From AC-56 sp963702195 (lineage in GTDB: Bacteria > Actinomycetota > Thermoleophilia > Solirubrobacterales > 70-9): DNA of 64,000 bases. A program made the translations under genes and the position numbers. Of the stretch, positions 27,478 to 35,805 are shown piece after piece. The notes beneath the pieces are model-generated. The model saw only the letters and a program-made list of their open reading frames with translations, was not told the DNA's origin and did no database searches. The stretch is taken from assembly GCA_963702195.1 (NCBI GenBank), contig OY969725.1, forward strand, positions 3,224,001 to 3,288,000, given 5' to 3'. Numbering within the stretch: the stretch's first letter is position 1; each line of letters opens with the position of its first letter.

Positions 27478-28164
27478 ATGGCGCTGCCGAAGCTCAAGGA
27501 CATCAAGTGGGTGACCACGGACTGCTACGGAACCCTCATCGACTGGGAGAAGGGAATTCTCGAGGCGTTCCGCAAGGAGGCGGACCGGGACGGGTTCAGC
27601 TTCGAGGAGGAGCCGTTCATGAACCGGTTCTTCGAGCTCCAGGCGGAGATCATCCGGGGGTCGTACGAGCTCTACGCGGAGGTGCTCCGCCGCGCGGCCG
27701 TGCGGACGGCGAAGGAGATCGGCTGGGAGCTCGAGCCGTCGCGGGCCCAGTTCCTGCCGGACAGCGTCCCCCGCTGGGCTCCGTTCCGCGAGTCAAACGC
27801 CGCCATGGATCGCCTCGGCAAACGCTACGAGGTCGGAATCGTCTCCAACATCGACGACAAGCTGCTGGGCGTCTCACGTCGCCATCTGCGCACCGAGCTC
27901 GACCTGGTGGTCACTGCGCAGCAGGTTCGAAGCTACAAGCCCGATCCGGCGCACTTCAAGGAATGCGCGCGGCGCATCGGGGGCAAGAAGGGGTGGCTGC
28001 ACATCGCCAGCGGCTATGAGACCGACGTCGCGCCGGCCCTGAAGATGAACGTGCCCGTGATCTGGGTGAACCGCAACGGCGAGAAGCTCGAGGGCCGCAA
28101 GGCGCCCTCCGCGACGGTCAAGAACCTTCGCGACGCCGCGAAGCGGCTTGGCGCCGGAGGCTGA
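27478..28164 (+). CDS. HAD-superfamily hydrolase (haloacid dehalogenase-like)
   Basis: The 228-residue product has motif I TTDCYGTLIDWEKG, a helical cap, motif II VGIVSNIDD, the motif III lysine in VRSYKPDPAHF and a late HIASGYETDVAPALKMN. The DCYGTLIDW and YKPDP motifs match type II haloacid dehalogenase-like enzymes. The substrate is uncertain: a 2-haloacid or a phosphomonoester. CATAAT at 27462-27467 may be its -10 box, placing transcription start close to the ATG. A sulfotransferase gene follows with overlap or very short spacing. Confidence 0.85.
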   Translation: MALPKLKDIKWVTTDCYGTLIDWEKGILEAFRKEADRDGFSFEEEPFMNRFFELQAEIIRGSYELYAEVLRRAAVRTAKEIGWELEPSRAQFLPDSVPRWAPFRESNAAMDRLGKRYEVGIVSNIDDKLLGVSRRHLRTELDLVVTAQQVRSYKPDPAHFKECARRIGGKKGWLHIASGYETDVAPALKMNVPVIWVNRNGEKLEGRKAPSATVKNLRDAAKRLGAGG

Positions 28165-29122
28165 GCGCCTCCCGGGCGACCCCGCCGACCGCGCGATGGT
28201 CGCGCGGGCGCATGAGCGATTCGCCGCCGAGCGCCGCAGGGCCAAGCGCCACGCGCGCGGCCCCGGCGGGAAGGGCGCCCTTCCGAACCTGATCATCATC
28301 GGCGGGCTCAAGTGCGGCACGACGAGCCTGCACCACTACCTCAACCTCCACCCGGAGATCGCGATGTCGCGGCCCAAGGAGCTCAACTTCTTCGTCACCG
28401 AGCTCAACTGGCCGCTCGGCCGCGACTGGTACGCGAGCCACTTCGACCCCTCCGCGCGCATTCGCGGCGAGAGCTCGCCGCACTACACCAACCGCCCAAG
28501 CTTCGCCGGCGTTCCCGCGCGGATGCGGGAGCTGCTGCGGTCCGAGGTCCGGCTCATCTACGTCGTGCGGAACCCGATCGACCGCATGCTCTCGCATTAC
28601 CTGCACAACGTCGGCGGCGGCTACGAGGACCGCTCGCTGGTCGAAGCCCTCTCCGACCCGGAATCCAGCTACGTCGCCCGGAGCCGCTACTTCTTCCAGG
28701 CGGAGCCCTACCTGGAGGAGTTCGGCGCGGACACCCTCTCCATCGTGGGGCGGGAGGAGCTGAAGGACGACCGGCCGCGCACGATGCGCCTCGCGTTCGA
28801 GTTCCTCGGCGTCGACCCCGGTTTCACCTCCGACGAGTTCGAGCGCGAGTGGGAGACGGGCGTCGCGAAGGGAGGGAGCCGCTTCCGCCTCTTGGACCGG
28901 GCCGTCCGCTTGCCCGGCCTGCGGGCCATCGACCGCAACTTCGACCGCCTGCCGGAGTCACTCAGGTGGCTGGCCGAGCGGGTCGTCCACGACCCCGAGC
29001 GCGGCGAGGTCCCAAAGCCCGAGCTGCCCGACTCGCTCCGCGAGCAGCTCGTCGAGCTGTTCCGAGAGGACGTCGCCCAACTCGAGAGGCTCGCCGGGCG
29101 AGCGTTCGGCTGGCTGTCCTAG
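28148..29122 (+). CDS. PAPS-dependent sulfotransferase
   Basis: The 324-residue protein (fewer residues if it starts at ATG 28196) has the 5'-phosphosulfate loop IIGGLKCGTTSLHHYL, the KELNFF segment and the 3'-phosphate motif LIYVVRNPIDRMLSHYLHN. These define the Sulfotransfer family, which moves sulfate from PAPS to a hydroxyl or amine of a carbohydrate, lipid or small molecule. It begins within or just after the HAD gene and is likely co-transcribed. TTG 28148 overlaps that gene by 17 bases and neither start has a clear ribosome site. The acceptor is unknown. Confidence 0.87.
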   Translation: MAPEAERLPGDPADRAMVARAHERFAAERRRAKRHARGPGGKGALPNLIIIGGLKCGTTSLHHYLNLHPEIAMSRPKELNFFVTELNWPLGRDWYASHFDPSARIRGESSPHYTNRPSFAGVPARMRELLRSEVRLIYVVRNPIDRMLSHYLHNVGGGYEDRSLVEALSDPESSYVARSRYFFQAEPYLEEFGADTLSIVGREELKDDRPRTMRLAFEFLGVDPGFTSDEFEREWETGVAKGGSRFRLLDRAVRLPGLRAIDRNFDRLPESLRWLAERVVHDPERGEVPKPELPDSLREQLVELFREDVAQLERLAGRAFGWLS

Positions 29123-29126
29123 GGCG

Positions 29127-29411
29127 CTACTCCGGGTCCGGGCGCACCAGGACCGTGTCGGCCACCGGGATGATCTCGTCCAACGGGAGGTCGGCTCGCG
29201 AGGCGTGCTCGCGAATGGCCTCCGGACTCGTCGCCTGGTAGATGCACACGGTGCCGACGCTGCCCCCGTCCTCCTGGAGGACGTAGCTGCGAATCCACCG
29301 GATGTCGTCGGCCATCTGCTCGTCGCCGACCTGGCGCGAACGTTCCGCGGCCTGCTCGAGGTCGCCGCCCGATCGCCAGCCGCTCCGTCGCAGGATCGCG
29401 TAGGTGTCCAT
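29127..29411 (-). CDS. DUF4242 domain protein (SCO4226-like, possible nickel-binding)
   Basis: The 94-residue protein matches the DUF4242 pattern: DIRWIRSYVLQEDGGSVGTVCIYQATSPEAIREHASRADLP, then DEIIPVADTVLVRPDPE. One characterised Streptomyces relative binds nickel, but most members have no assigned function. It ends 4 bases from the convergent sulfotransferase gene and is divergent from the RibD-like reductase. Confidence 0.8.
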   Translation of the reverse strand: MDTYAILRRSGWRSGGDLEQAAERSRQVGDEQMADDIRWIRSYVLQEDGGSVGTVCIYQATSPEAIREHASRADLPLDEIIPVADTVLVRPDPE

Positions 29412-29503
29412 CGATTCCCTTCCTTAGGTTGCTGGGCGACCGTACACCAGACAACGTCCCGGGCATACGCGCCGCGCTGGACGGCTAGATTTCCGTCGCG
29501 CAG

Positions 29504-30247
29504 ATGGACCGCCTGATCCCCGACCCGGGGCCGACAACGATCCCGGACCAGATCATCCAGCTCGACCTGATCTCGGGTGCTCGCGCCGACCGCCCTTACG
29601 TGGTCACCAACTTCGCCGTCACCGTCGACGGCAAGGCGACGCTGCACGGTCGCTCGGGAGCGATCGGGAGCGATCGGGATACGGAGATGCTGGTCTGCCT
29701 TCGCACCCGTGTGGACGCGGTGTTGATCGGTGCGGGGACGATGCGCGCCGAGCGCTACGGCCGGCCCGTCGCCGACCCGGGCAAGCGCGGGCTGCGCGAG
29801 CGGCGAGGGCTCTCGCAGGACCCGCTGCTCGTGATCGTGAGCGGGCGCCTGGACCTTCCCTGGGACGCGCCGGTGTTCGAGGACCGTGGCGCGCGCGTGC
29901 TGATCTTCACCACCTCGGACGCCGATCCTCCGGAGACCGTCGCCGAAGTCCGGGTCGTGCGCCACGAGGGGAGCGTCGACCTCGTGAAGGCACTCGAATA
30001 CCTGCGGACTCAGCGCGGCGTGCGCGCGCTGCTCTGCGAGGGGGGTCCGCGCCTGCACGCCCAGCTCCTCGAGGCCGCCTTGGTGGACGAGCTCTTCGTC
30101 ACCCACGCCCCCAAGCTCGCCGGGGGCGATGGGCCCAGCCTCGCCGTCGGCCTTCCGGAGCTCGAGCGTCCACTCGCGGTGGTCTGGCTCCTCGACTCCG
30201 ACGGCGAGCTGTTCGCCCGTTACCGCGTGCCCAGGGGCGACACTTGA
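29504..30247 (+). CDS. RibD C-terminal-domain reductase (pyrimidine reductase family)
   Basis: The 247-residue product has the stand-alone RibD_C layout: RPYVVTNFAVTVDGKATLHGRSGAIGS, VDAVLIGAGTMRAERYGRP, LLVIVSGRLDLPW, VRALLCEGGPRLHAQLLEAALVDELFVTHAPKLAGG. Such proteins reduce 5-amino-6-ribosylamino-uracil phosphate in riboflavin synthesis or act on related substrates with NADPH. No other rib genes are adjacent, so a role in flavin or F420 synthesis cannot be concluded. The start is ATG 29504. Confidence 0.85.
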   Translation: MDRLIPDPGPTTIPDQIIQLDLISGARADRPYVVTNFAVTVDGKATLHGRSGAIGSDRDTEMLVCLRTRVDAVLIGAGTMRAERYGRPVADPGKRGLRERRGLSQDPLLVIVSGRLDLPWDAPVFEDRGARVLIFTTSDADPPETVAEVRVVRHEGSVDLVKALEYLRTQRGVRALLCEGGPRLHAQLLEAALVDELFVTHAPKLAGGDGPSLAVGLPELERPLAVVWLLDSDGELFARYRVPRGDT

Positions 30248-30337
30248 CCCGGCCCCCCTCTCGCTTCCCGTTCGGCCACGCATCGCCGCCCCCTGGCCGG
30301 GCTGCCGACCCTGGAGTTCGTCGGCAATAGCTCGACA

Positions 30338-30381
30338 AAGTCCAGGCTCTCGGCCGGTGGCGAGGAATCGAGACTGGACTT
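30338..30381. other. Strong hairpin in a 410-base gene-free gap
   Basis: Between the reductase (ending 30247) and the membrane protein (ending 30658) no gene is evident. The clearest structure is an inverted repeat: AAGTCCAG at 30338 pairs with CTGGACTT ending at 30381, and after a two-base bulge TCTCG pairs with CGAGA, about 13 pairs in all. No T-run follows. It may be a terminator, RNA element or DNA cruciform. Confidence 0.5.
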
Positions 30382-30657
30382 CGCCACGCATGCGGAGACA
30401 TCCACCCGTGCTGAGCGCGCTCGGTCCGTCGTCCCCCTCGGCGAATCGCCGCCACCGGCGCTCAAAGGCGGTGAGGGAGGGGTCAGTGATTGCGCGAGCG
30501 TTTCGTGCGCCTTTTCCACGCATGTCGCCACCGCGACAGCCCGCCTCGTCGCCCTATCGGCGCCGCGGCTCGACCACGCCGGGGCTCTCGAGGGCGCCCA
30601 CTCGACACGCGTACGGCGACCGGGATCGTGAGCCATCTGGAGGCAGGGGGCCCGACC

Positions 30658-31401
30658 CTAAGCCGGCGGGATCCGGCCCTCGGCCTGGACCCGCTCCTCG
30701 CCACGGCGGAGCATCCGCAGGGCGAGGATGGTGCCGCCCAGCGTCGCGGCCAGGCCGAGGCTGATCTGCACGCTGAGGATCCCCTCGCGCGTCCAGTAGA
30801 CGTCGCGCAGGTCGAGCAGCAGCGCTGCCTCGTCGAACGTCAGCCCGATGCCGGCACCGAACGGGACCGCAAGCGTGGTTTCGAGCTTCTGGTTCTGGGT
30901 GAGCAGAGCCACCGCGCCCGACGCGAAGGCGATCAGGATGCCCGGCACGAAGTGGTGGATGTGGCGGCCCCCGAGGCGGACGTTGCCGGCGGGCCACCAG
31001 CCGCCGCGGATGCCAGCCGTCGAGAGCCGCATGAGCGCGAACGCCGACACGAACCCGGAGAGCATGTTGAAGAGCACCTTCTCCGTGCGGGAGGTCGCCT
31101 CGTATCCCTCGACCAGGACTGCGACGGCGTCCTGCGTGGCCTTGCCCGTCGCCTCGAGTGGGCGCTCCGGACCCTCGTGGAGAATCGCGGGGACGGCCGC
31201 GGGCCGCACCCGGCGCCTGGCGAGCCGCACGACCTCGCTTGCGAGCACCGTGCCCGCTGTGCCCACGGCCACCGTGGCGAGGCCCACGGTCAGGCGGTCG
31301 GCGCGGCGAGCGCTCTTGCGGCGCAGGATCCGCGGGAGGCGAGACCGACGTAGGCGAGATCGGCGTGGGCGGGAGCTCATGCGCCAATCACCCTGCCGCA
31401 A
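30658..31401 (-). CDS. Conserved integral membrane protein with an HIHHFVPG motif
   Basis: The 247-residue protein has a very basic N-terminus (RRSRLRRSRLPRILRRKSARR) and then about five membrane segments. The conspicuous motif GGRHIHHFVPGILIAFASG near residue 150 could place histidines near the membrane surface, and TFDEAALLLDLRDVYW follows. I recall similar actinobacterial membrane proteins without a known role. It lies 17 bases downstream of the nucleotide-sugar dehydrogenase on the same strand and could belong to that operon. Confidence 0.75.
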   Translation of the reverse strand: MRQGDWRMSSRPRRSRLRRSRLPRILRRKSARRADRLTVGLATVAVGTAGTVLASEVVRLARRRVRPAAVPAILHEGPERPLEATGKATQDAVAVLVEGYEATSRTEKVLFNMLSGFVSAFALMRLSTAGIRGGWWPAGNVRLGGRHIHHFVPGILIAFASGAVALLTQNQKLETTLAVPFGAGIGLTFDEAALLLDLRDVYWTREGILSVQISLGLAATLGGTILALRMLRRGEERVQAEGRIPPA

Positions 31402-31417
31402 GCACGAAGCGAGGACG

Positions 31418-32665
31418 CTAGAGGCGGACGAGGTTCGGGGCGGTCATGCCGCGCGTCACACCGCGGAAGTCGATGACCAGCTGGGCGTCGCGGACGACGC
31501 GCTCGTGATCGACCTCCGGGTGGGCGGTGATGATGCAGGCGATGTCGGCCGCGGGCAGCTCCGCATGCAGGTCGACGGAGGAGAGGCCGAACTCCGGCAG
31601 CTCGGGGACGTGCGGGTCGTGGTACGCGATGTCGGCGCCCAGGTCTCGAAGCAAGCGGATGATCTTCAGTGCGGGAGCCTCGCGAAGGTCGCCCACGCCG
31701 CCCTTGTAGGCGACACCGAGCAGCAGCACGCGCGAGCCCCGGACAGGCTTGGAAACGTCGTTCAGCGTGCGTTCGATCTTGGAGACGCAGAAGTGGGGCT
31801 GCGCCTGGTTCAGCTTCCCGGCCAGCTCGACGAACTCGGTGTAGAAGTCGTGCTCGCGGGCCTTGAACGCCAGGTAGAAGGGGTCGATCGGCAGGCAGTG
31901 GCCGCCCATGCCCGGGCCCGGCTCGAAGCGCATGAAGCCGAACGGCTTCGTTCCGGCGGCGTCCACGACCTCCCACACGTCGATCCCCATCCGGTCGCAT
32001 AGCTGCGCGAGCTCGTTGACGAGCGCGATGTTCACGGATCGGAAGATGTTCTCGAGCAGCTTCGTCAGCTCCGCCACCTCCGGTGAGGACACCTCGACGA
32101 CGTCGTCGCAGATCAGCCCGTAGAGCTCCGCGGCCCGGCGGCGGCACTCGTCGGTGAGCCCGCCCACGACCTTCGGGGTGTTCCGGACTGTGTGGTCGGT
32201 CCGCCCGGGGTCGATTCGCTCCGGCGAGTAGGCCAGGTTGAACTCGCGGCCCGCGGCGAGTCCCGACTCCTCCAGGATCGGGAGCAGACGCTCGCGCGTC
32301 GTGCCCGGGTAGGTGGTCGACTCGAGCACCACGAGGCGGCCCTCGTGGAGAACGCGGGAGAGCTGGGTCGCCGCGTCGACCAAGTATGAGAGGTCCGGCT
32401 CGCGGTTGTTCGCCAGCGGTGTCGGGACGCAGATGACCACGGCCTCGCAGCCGGCGAGGTTTCGGTACTGGTCGGTGGCAGTGAAGCGCTCGGCGGCAGC
32501 CCGCAGCTGGTCAGACGGGACGTCCTCGACGTCGGACTCGCTGCGGCGCAGGCGCTCGACCCGCTTGGGGTCCGTGTCGACGCCCACGACGTCGCACCCC
32601 GCCTCGGCGAACGCGACGGCGAGGGGCAGCCCGACGTATCCGAGGCCGACGATCCCTACCTTCAT
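31418..32665 (-). CDS. Nucleotide-sugar dehydrogenase (UDP-glucose/GDP-mannose/UDP-HexNAc 6-dehydrogenase family)
   Basis: The 415-residue NAD-dependent enzyme has the Rossmann start MKVGIVGLGYVGLPLAVAFAEAG, VVICVPTPL, LESTTYPGTTRERLLPILEESG, AYSPERIDPG, the central EVAELTKLLENIFRSVNIALVNELA and the catalytic cysteine in GPGMGGHCLPIDPFYL. The PERIDPG and GGHCLPIDP forms favour UDP-N-acetylhexosamine dehydrogenases (WbpA-like) over UDP-glucose enzymes. It makes a uronic-acid sugar nucleotide for surface glycans. It overlaps the upstream small Rossmann gene by ATGA; no glycosyltransferases are adjacent. Confidence 0.9.
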   Translation of the reverse strand: MKVGIVGLGYVGLPLAVAFAEAGCDVVGVDTDPKRVERLRRSESDVEDVPSDQLRAAAERFTATDQYRNLAGCEAVVICVPTPLANNREPDLSYLVDAATQLSRVLHEGRLVVLESTTYPGTTRERLLPILEESGLAAGREFNLAYSPERIDPGRTDHTVRNTPKVVGGLTDECRRRAAELYGLICDDVVEVSSPEVAELTKLLENIFRSVNIALVNELAQLCDRMGIDVWEVVDAAGTKPFGFMRFEPGPGMGGHCLPIDPFYLAFKAREHDFYTEFVELAGKLNQAQPHFCVSKIERTLNDVSKPVRGSRVLLLGVAYKGGVGDLREAPALKIIRLLRDLGADIAYHDPHVPELPEFGLSSVDLHAELPAADIACIITAHPEVDHERVVRDAQLVIDFRGVTRGMTAPNLVRL

Positions 32666-33057
32666 TGCCGCTCAGTGTAGGTATCGCGGAGCCAGTCGGA
32701 GACCGCAGAGGGCTCGGCCGCAAGCTGGGCGTCGGACAGCTGAGCGATCAGGCGCGCGTTCGCCCCTCCGCCAGCGCCCGGGGGCTCGATTGCGGCCACC
32801 GGGGTTCCCAGCTTCGTCGCGACGAGCACGGCCGCCAGCGACGCGCTCGAGTCCGACACAACAAGGACGGCATCGGGCTTGTTCTCACGGAGCAGGCGCT
32901 CGAACTCCCGCAGCTCCCGCGCGATCGCGGCGATCTCATCCGGGCCGCGCGCCAGGTCCGGGTCGTCGGGCCGGCGCTCGGCCTCGATCCCGGCCGCGGC
33001 GAGCCCGTCCTCGACCGCGCCGAGATTCGCGTGAGTTCCGACGATCAAGACGCTCAT
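32662..33057 (-). CDS. Small Rossmann-like protein resembling part of a UDP-GlcNAc 2-epimerase
   Basis: The 131-residue product reads MSVLIVGTHANLGAVEDGLAAAG, then a charged helix and DAVLVVSDSSASLAAVLVATKLGTPVAAIEPPG. That strand-helix-strand resembles the UDP-GlcNAc 2-epimerase segment DxVLVxGDTxSxLAxALAAxxxxIPVAHxEAG, but the protein is only a third of the enzyme's length. The stop overlaps the dehydrogenase start (ATGA), implying a joint role in nucleotide-sugar chemistry or its control. The function is unproven. Confidence 0.6.
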   Translation of the reverse strand: MSVLIVGTHANLGAVEDGLAAAGIEAERRPDDPDLARGPDEIAAIARELREFERLLRENKPDAVLVVSDSSASLAAVLVATKLGTPVAAIEPPGAGGGANARLIAQLSDAQLAAEPSAVSDWLRDTYTERQ

Positions 33058-33123
33058 GCACGAAGCCTGACCGATTTTCGGGTGCCCTGATTGAGCCGCC
33101 GTGATGGGGGGATATAGATTTCG

Positions 33124-33234
33124 ATGTCGATGAGCCGGATTCTCGCCCCGCTTAACCTCGGTGTCGGAGCGACGCGCCACCTGATCTGGTACCTCAGCTA
33201 TCAGATCACCGGCGAGGCGCGAGGCCACGAGTAG
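33124..33234 (+). CDS. Possible 36-residue small protein
   Basis: A short frame reads MSMSRILAPLNLGVGATRHL, then IWYLSYQITGEARGHE and TAG. A GGGGGGATA purine run lies 9 bases before ATG, and the frame ends 25 bases before the acyl-CoA ligase. The central stretch is hydrophobic enough for an amphipathic or membrane-skimming helix. It could be a genuine small protein co-transcribed with the ligase or chance. Confidence 0.3.
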   Translation: MSMSRILAPLNLGVGATRHLIWYLSYQITGEARGHE

Positions 33235-33259
33235 GGCAGTCACAGCGAAGGGATCGACG

Positions 33260-34837
33260 ATGGACGGGCTGATGATGGATCGCCCCCTGCTCGTCAAGCA
33301 GATCGCCGAGCGCGCCGCCACGGTCTTCGGGCGGCGCGAGGTGGTCGCGCGAACCCAGGACGGTGTGGAGCGGACGACCTACGCCCAGATCGTCGAGCGC
33401 GCGCGGCGGCTGGCCAGCGCCCTCACGGAGCTGGGGGTCCAGCCGGGAGACCGCGTCGCGTCCTTCGCCTGGAACTCGATCCGCCATCTCGAGCTCTACC
33501 TCGCCGTGCCGTCGATGGGCGCCGTCCTCCACACCCTGAACGTCCGCCTGTTCGAGGACGACCTCCGTTACATCACGACCCACGCCGACGACCGGATCGT
33601 GTTCGTCGACGCCTCCCTCGCCGGGGCGATGCCTGCCTTCGAGGCCACCGACCGCGAGGTCGTGATGCCCGACGGCCCCGGTGAGCGGGACGGAGCGCTC
33701 GCCTACGAGGAGCTGATCGCGACCGGCGATCCCTCGTTCGAGTTTCCGGAGCTCGACGAGAACACGGCGGCGGCCATGTGCTACACGAGCGGCACCACGG
33801 GGCGGCCGAAGGGGGTCCTGTACTCGCACCGGTCGATCGTCCTGCACACGCTCGGCGCCGGGCTGCCGGACTCGATGGGGATCCGCGAGGCCGACTCGGT
33901 GATGCCCGTCGTGCCGATGTTCCACGCGATGGCGTGGGGGATTCCATACGTCGCGACGATGGTGGGCGCGCGACAGGTCCTGCCGGGCCCAGACCTCTCA
34001 CCCGGCGGATTGGCCGACCTCATCGCGACCGAGCGCGTGACGTGGAGCGCCGGCGTCCCGACCATCTGGAACGGGATGCTCGAGCTCGACCCGCCGCCGG
34101 ATCTGAGCAGCCTGCGCGAGCTGAAGGCGGGCGGGGCCGCTGTGCCCGAGTCACTCATCCGCGGCTTCGCCGAGCGGTTCGGGATCTCGCTCGTGCAGGG
34201 CTGGGGGATGACCGAGACGAGCCCGCTGGCGGCGACCTCGAGGATGCCCGGTGACGTCGAGCTCTCCGAGGACGAGGAGTACTCGCTGCGCGCCGCGCAG
34301 GGCCGGATCCTCCCCTTCATCGATTTCCGCATCGACGCCTCGAGCGGCGGCGAGCTCCAGGTCCGCGGCCCGTGGATCGCACGCGCCTACTACCAGGACC
34401 CGGATTCCGGCGAGAAGTTCACCGAGGACGGCTGGCTGCGCACCGGCGACGTCGCCGAGCTCGAGCGCGATGCCTACATCCGGCTCGTGGACCGCACCAA
34501 GGACCTGGTCAAGTCGGGCGGCGAGTGGATCTCGTCGGTTGAGCTGGAGAACGCGGTGATGGCCCACCCCGACGTGGTCGAGGCCGCCGTGATCGCGATT
34601 CCGGACGAGCGCTGGAGCGAGCGGCCGTGCGCCTGCGTCGTCCTGCGCGCCGGCTCGGAGGCGGATGCCGACGCGATTCGCGAGCACCTCGCCGGACGAG
34701 TGGCGAAGTGGTGGATCCCCGAGCGGATCGAGTTCATCGCCGAGGTCCCGAAGACCTCGGTCGGAAAGTTCGACAAGAAGGTCCTCCGGGGCCGCTTCGC
34801 GAGCGCCGAAGCGCCAGTCGCCTCAGAGCGCGGCTAG
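33260..34837 (+). CDS. Long-chain fatty-acid--CoA ligase (AMP-forming)
   Basis: The 525-residue adenylate-forming enzyme has the P-loop-like YTSGTTGRPKGVLYSHRS, VPMFHAMAWG, the acyl-site motif GWGMTETSPLA, the ATP motif GWLRTGDVAELERDAYIRLVDRTKDLVKSGGEWISSVELE and the C-terminal catalytic lysine in KTSVGKFDKKVLRG. It activates a fatty acid to acyl-AMP and then acyl-CoA in the cytoplasm. The wording of its motifs matches medium/long-chain ligases. The start at ATG 33260 is uncertain against ATG 33272 or 33275. Confidence 0.92.
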   Translation: MDGLMMDRPLLVKQIAERAATVFGRREVVARTQDGVERTTYAQIVERARRLASALTELGVQPGDRVASFAWNSIRHLELYLAVPSMGAVLHTLNVRLFEDDLRYITTHADDRIVFVDASLAGAMPAFEATDREVVMPDGPGERDGALAYEELIATGDPSFEFPELDENTAAAMCYTSGTTGRPKGVLYSHRSIVLHTLGAGLPDSMGIREADSVMPVVPMFHAMAWGIPYVATMVGARQVLPGPDLSPGGLADLIATERVTWSAGVPTIWNGMLELDPPPDLSSLRELKAGGAAVPESLIRGFAERFGISLVQGWGMTETSPLAATSRMPGDVELSEDEEYSLRAAQGRILPFIDFRIDASSGGELQVRGPWIARAYYQDPDSGEKFTEDGWLRTGDVAELERDAYIRLVDRTKDLVKSGGEWISSVELENAVMAHPDVVEAAVIAIPDERWSERPCACVVLRAGSEADADAIREHLAGRVAKWWIPERIEFIAEVPKTSVGKFDKKVLRGRFASAEAPVASERG

Positions 34838-34871
34838 CAACTCTCAGCTCCCACGGAGCTACATTGGCCGG

Positions 34872-35768
34872 GTGGCGCCGGACACCGGTTTTCCCACCCA
34901 GGACGCGCAGAGCGACTTCAGTCGCGCGCGCCGGCGGCAGGCCCTGTCCCGGCTGGCAAGGCGCCTGCGCCGTGAGCCCGACGACGTCAACGTCATCTTG
35001 CCGTTCGACGAGGTCACCGACGCCCTCGGCTGGCGGGGTGAGCGCTATGTGGGGCTGGAGGTCATACCGCTCGATTCCATCGTCGGGACCGTGGACCGCT
35101 CGCGTGACTTCGACCGCAGCTTCCGCCCCACCTCACGCAGGGTGCGCCGCCGCTGGGAGGGAATCGCGGCCGCCGTGCGGCGCGGCGAATCGATGCCGCC
35201 GATCGACGTCTACAGGGTCGGCGACATGCACTTCGTGCGCGACGGCCACCACCGAGTGTCGGTCGCGCGGGCAATGGGGCTGGGCACCATCGACGCCTAC
35301 GTCACCGAGGTCGTCACGGCCATCGGGGCAGGGCAGCGAACGAGGCTTCGCGACCTCGCCCTGAAGAGCCACGAGCGCCTGTTCTTCGAGCGCGTCCCGC
35401 TTCCGGCCGACCTCCGGGCGCGGATCCAGCTCTCGGACGAGTGGCGCTACGCCGAGCTGGCGGAGAGCGTGGAGGCCTGGGGCTTGCGCGCCATGCAGGG
35501 GCTCGGCGAGTTCCTGACGCGCGAGGCGGTCGCCGAGCGCTGGTTCAGCGAGGAGTACGACCCGGTGGTGACCATGCTTCGCGAGGCCGACCTGATCGGC
35601 TCCGGCACCGAGACCGAGGCCTATCTGCGCGTGGCAGGCCTGCGGTACCTGCTGCTGCGCACCCACGAGTGGAGTGACGAGGTGGTCGAGCGGCTCCGGC
35701 GGGAGCTGAGCCACCCGTCGCCCGACGAGGACACGCTCGTCCATCGCCTGCGCAAGGAGCTGCCGTAG
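34872..35768 (+). CDS. ParB-like nuclease-domain protein of unknown function
   Basis: The 298-residue protein contains a ParB/sulfiredoxin-like segment: LEVIPLDSIVGTVDRSRDFDRSF, then PPIDVYRVGDMHFVRDGHHRVSVARAMG, the DGHHRxxxAR nucleotide-binding motif. The C-terminal half is helical and charged with no motif I recognise. True ParB has a helix-turn-helix after this domain and is coupled to parA; neither is seen, so this is not a chromosome partition gene. GTG 34872 gives the shortest product retaining the full domain. It is 34 bases downstream of the ligase. Confidence 0.72.
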   Translation: MAPDTGFPTQDAQSDFSRARRRQALSRLARRLRREPDDVNVILPFDEVTDALGWRGERYVGLEVIPLDSIVGTVDRSRDFDRSFRPTSRRVRRRWEGIAAAVRRGESMPPIDVYRVGDMHFVRDGHHRVSVARAMGLGTIDAYVTEVVTAIGAGQRTRLRDLALKSHERLFFERVPLPADLRARIQLSDEWRYAELAESVEAWGLRAMQGLGEFLTREAVAERWFSEEYDPVVTMLREADLIGSGTETEAYLRVAGLRYLLLRTHEWSDEVVERLRRELSHPSPDEDTLVHRLRKELP

Positions 35769-35805
35769 CCGGCCGGTCCGCCCGCCAAGCGACTCGGGCC
35801 AGGCG

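Noticed and set aside
30250..30657. A coding gene in the gap after the RibD-like reductase
   Set aside because: Open frames on both strands are compositionally unlike the neighbours, with no ribosome site or recognisable domain.
33780..34332. Minus-strand frames inside the acyl-CoA ligase
   Set aside because: They are shadows of a strongly conserved coding frame in high-GC DNA.
34872..35768. Chromosome partition protein ParB
   Set aside because: Only the DGHHR-type nuclease segment is present; there is no helix-turn-helix, no parA neighbour and no parS-like site nearby.
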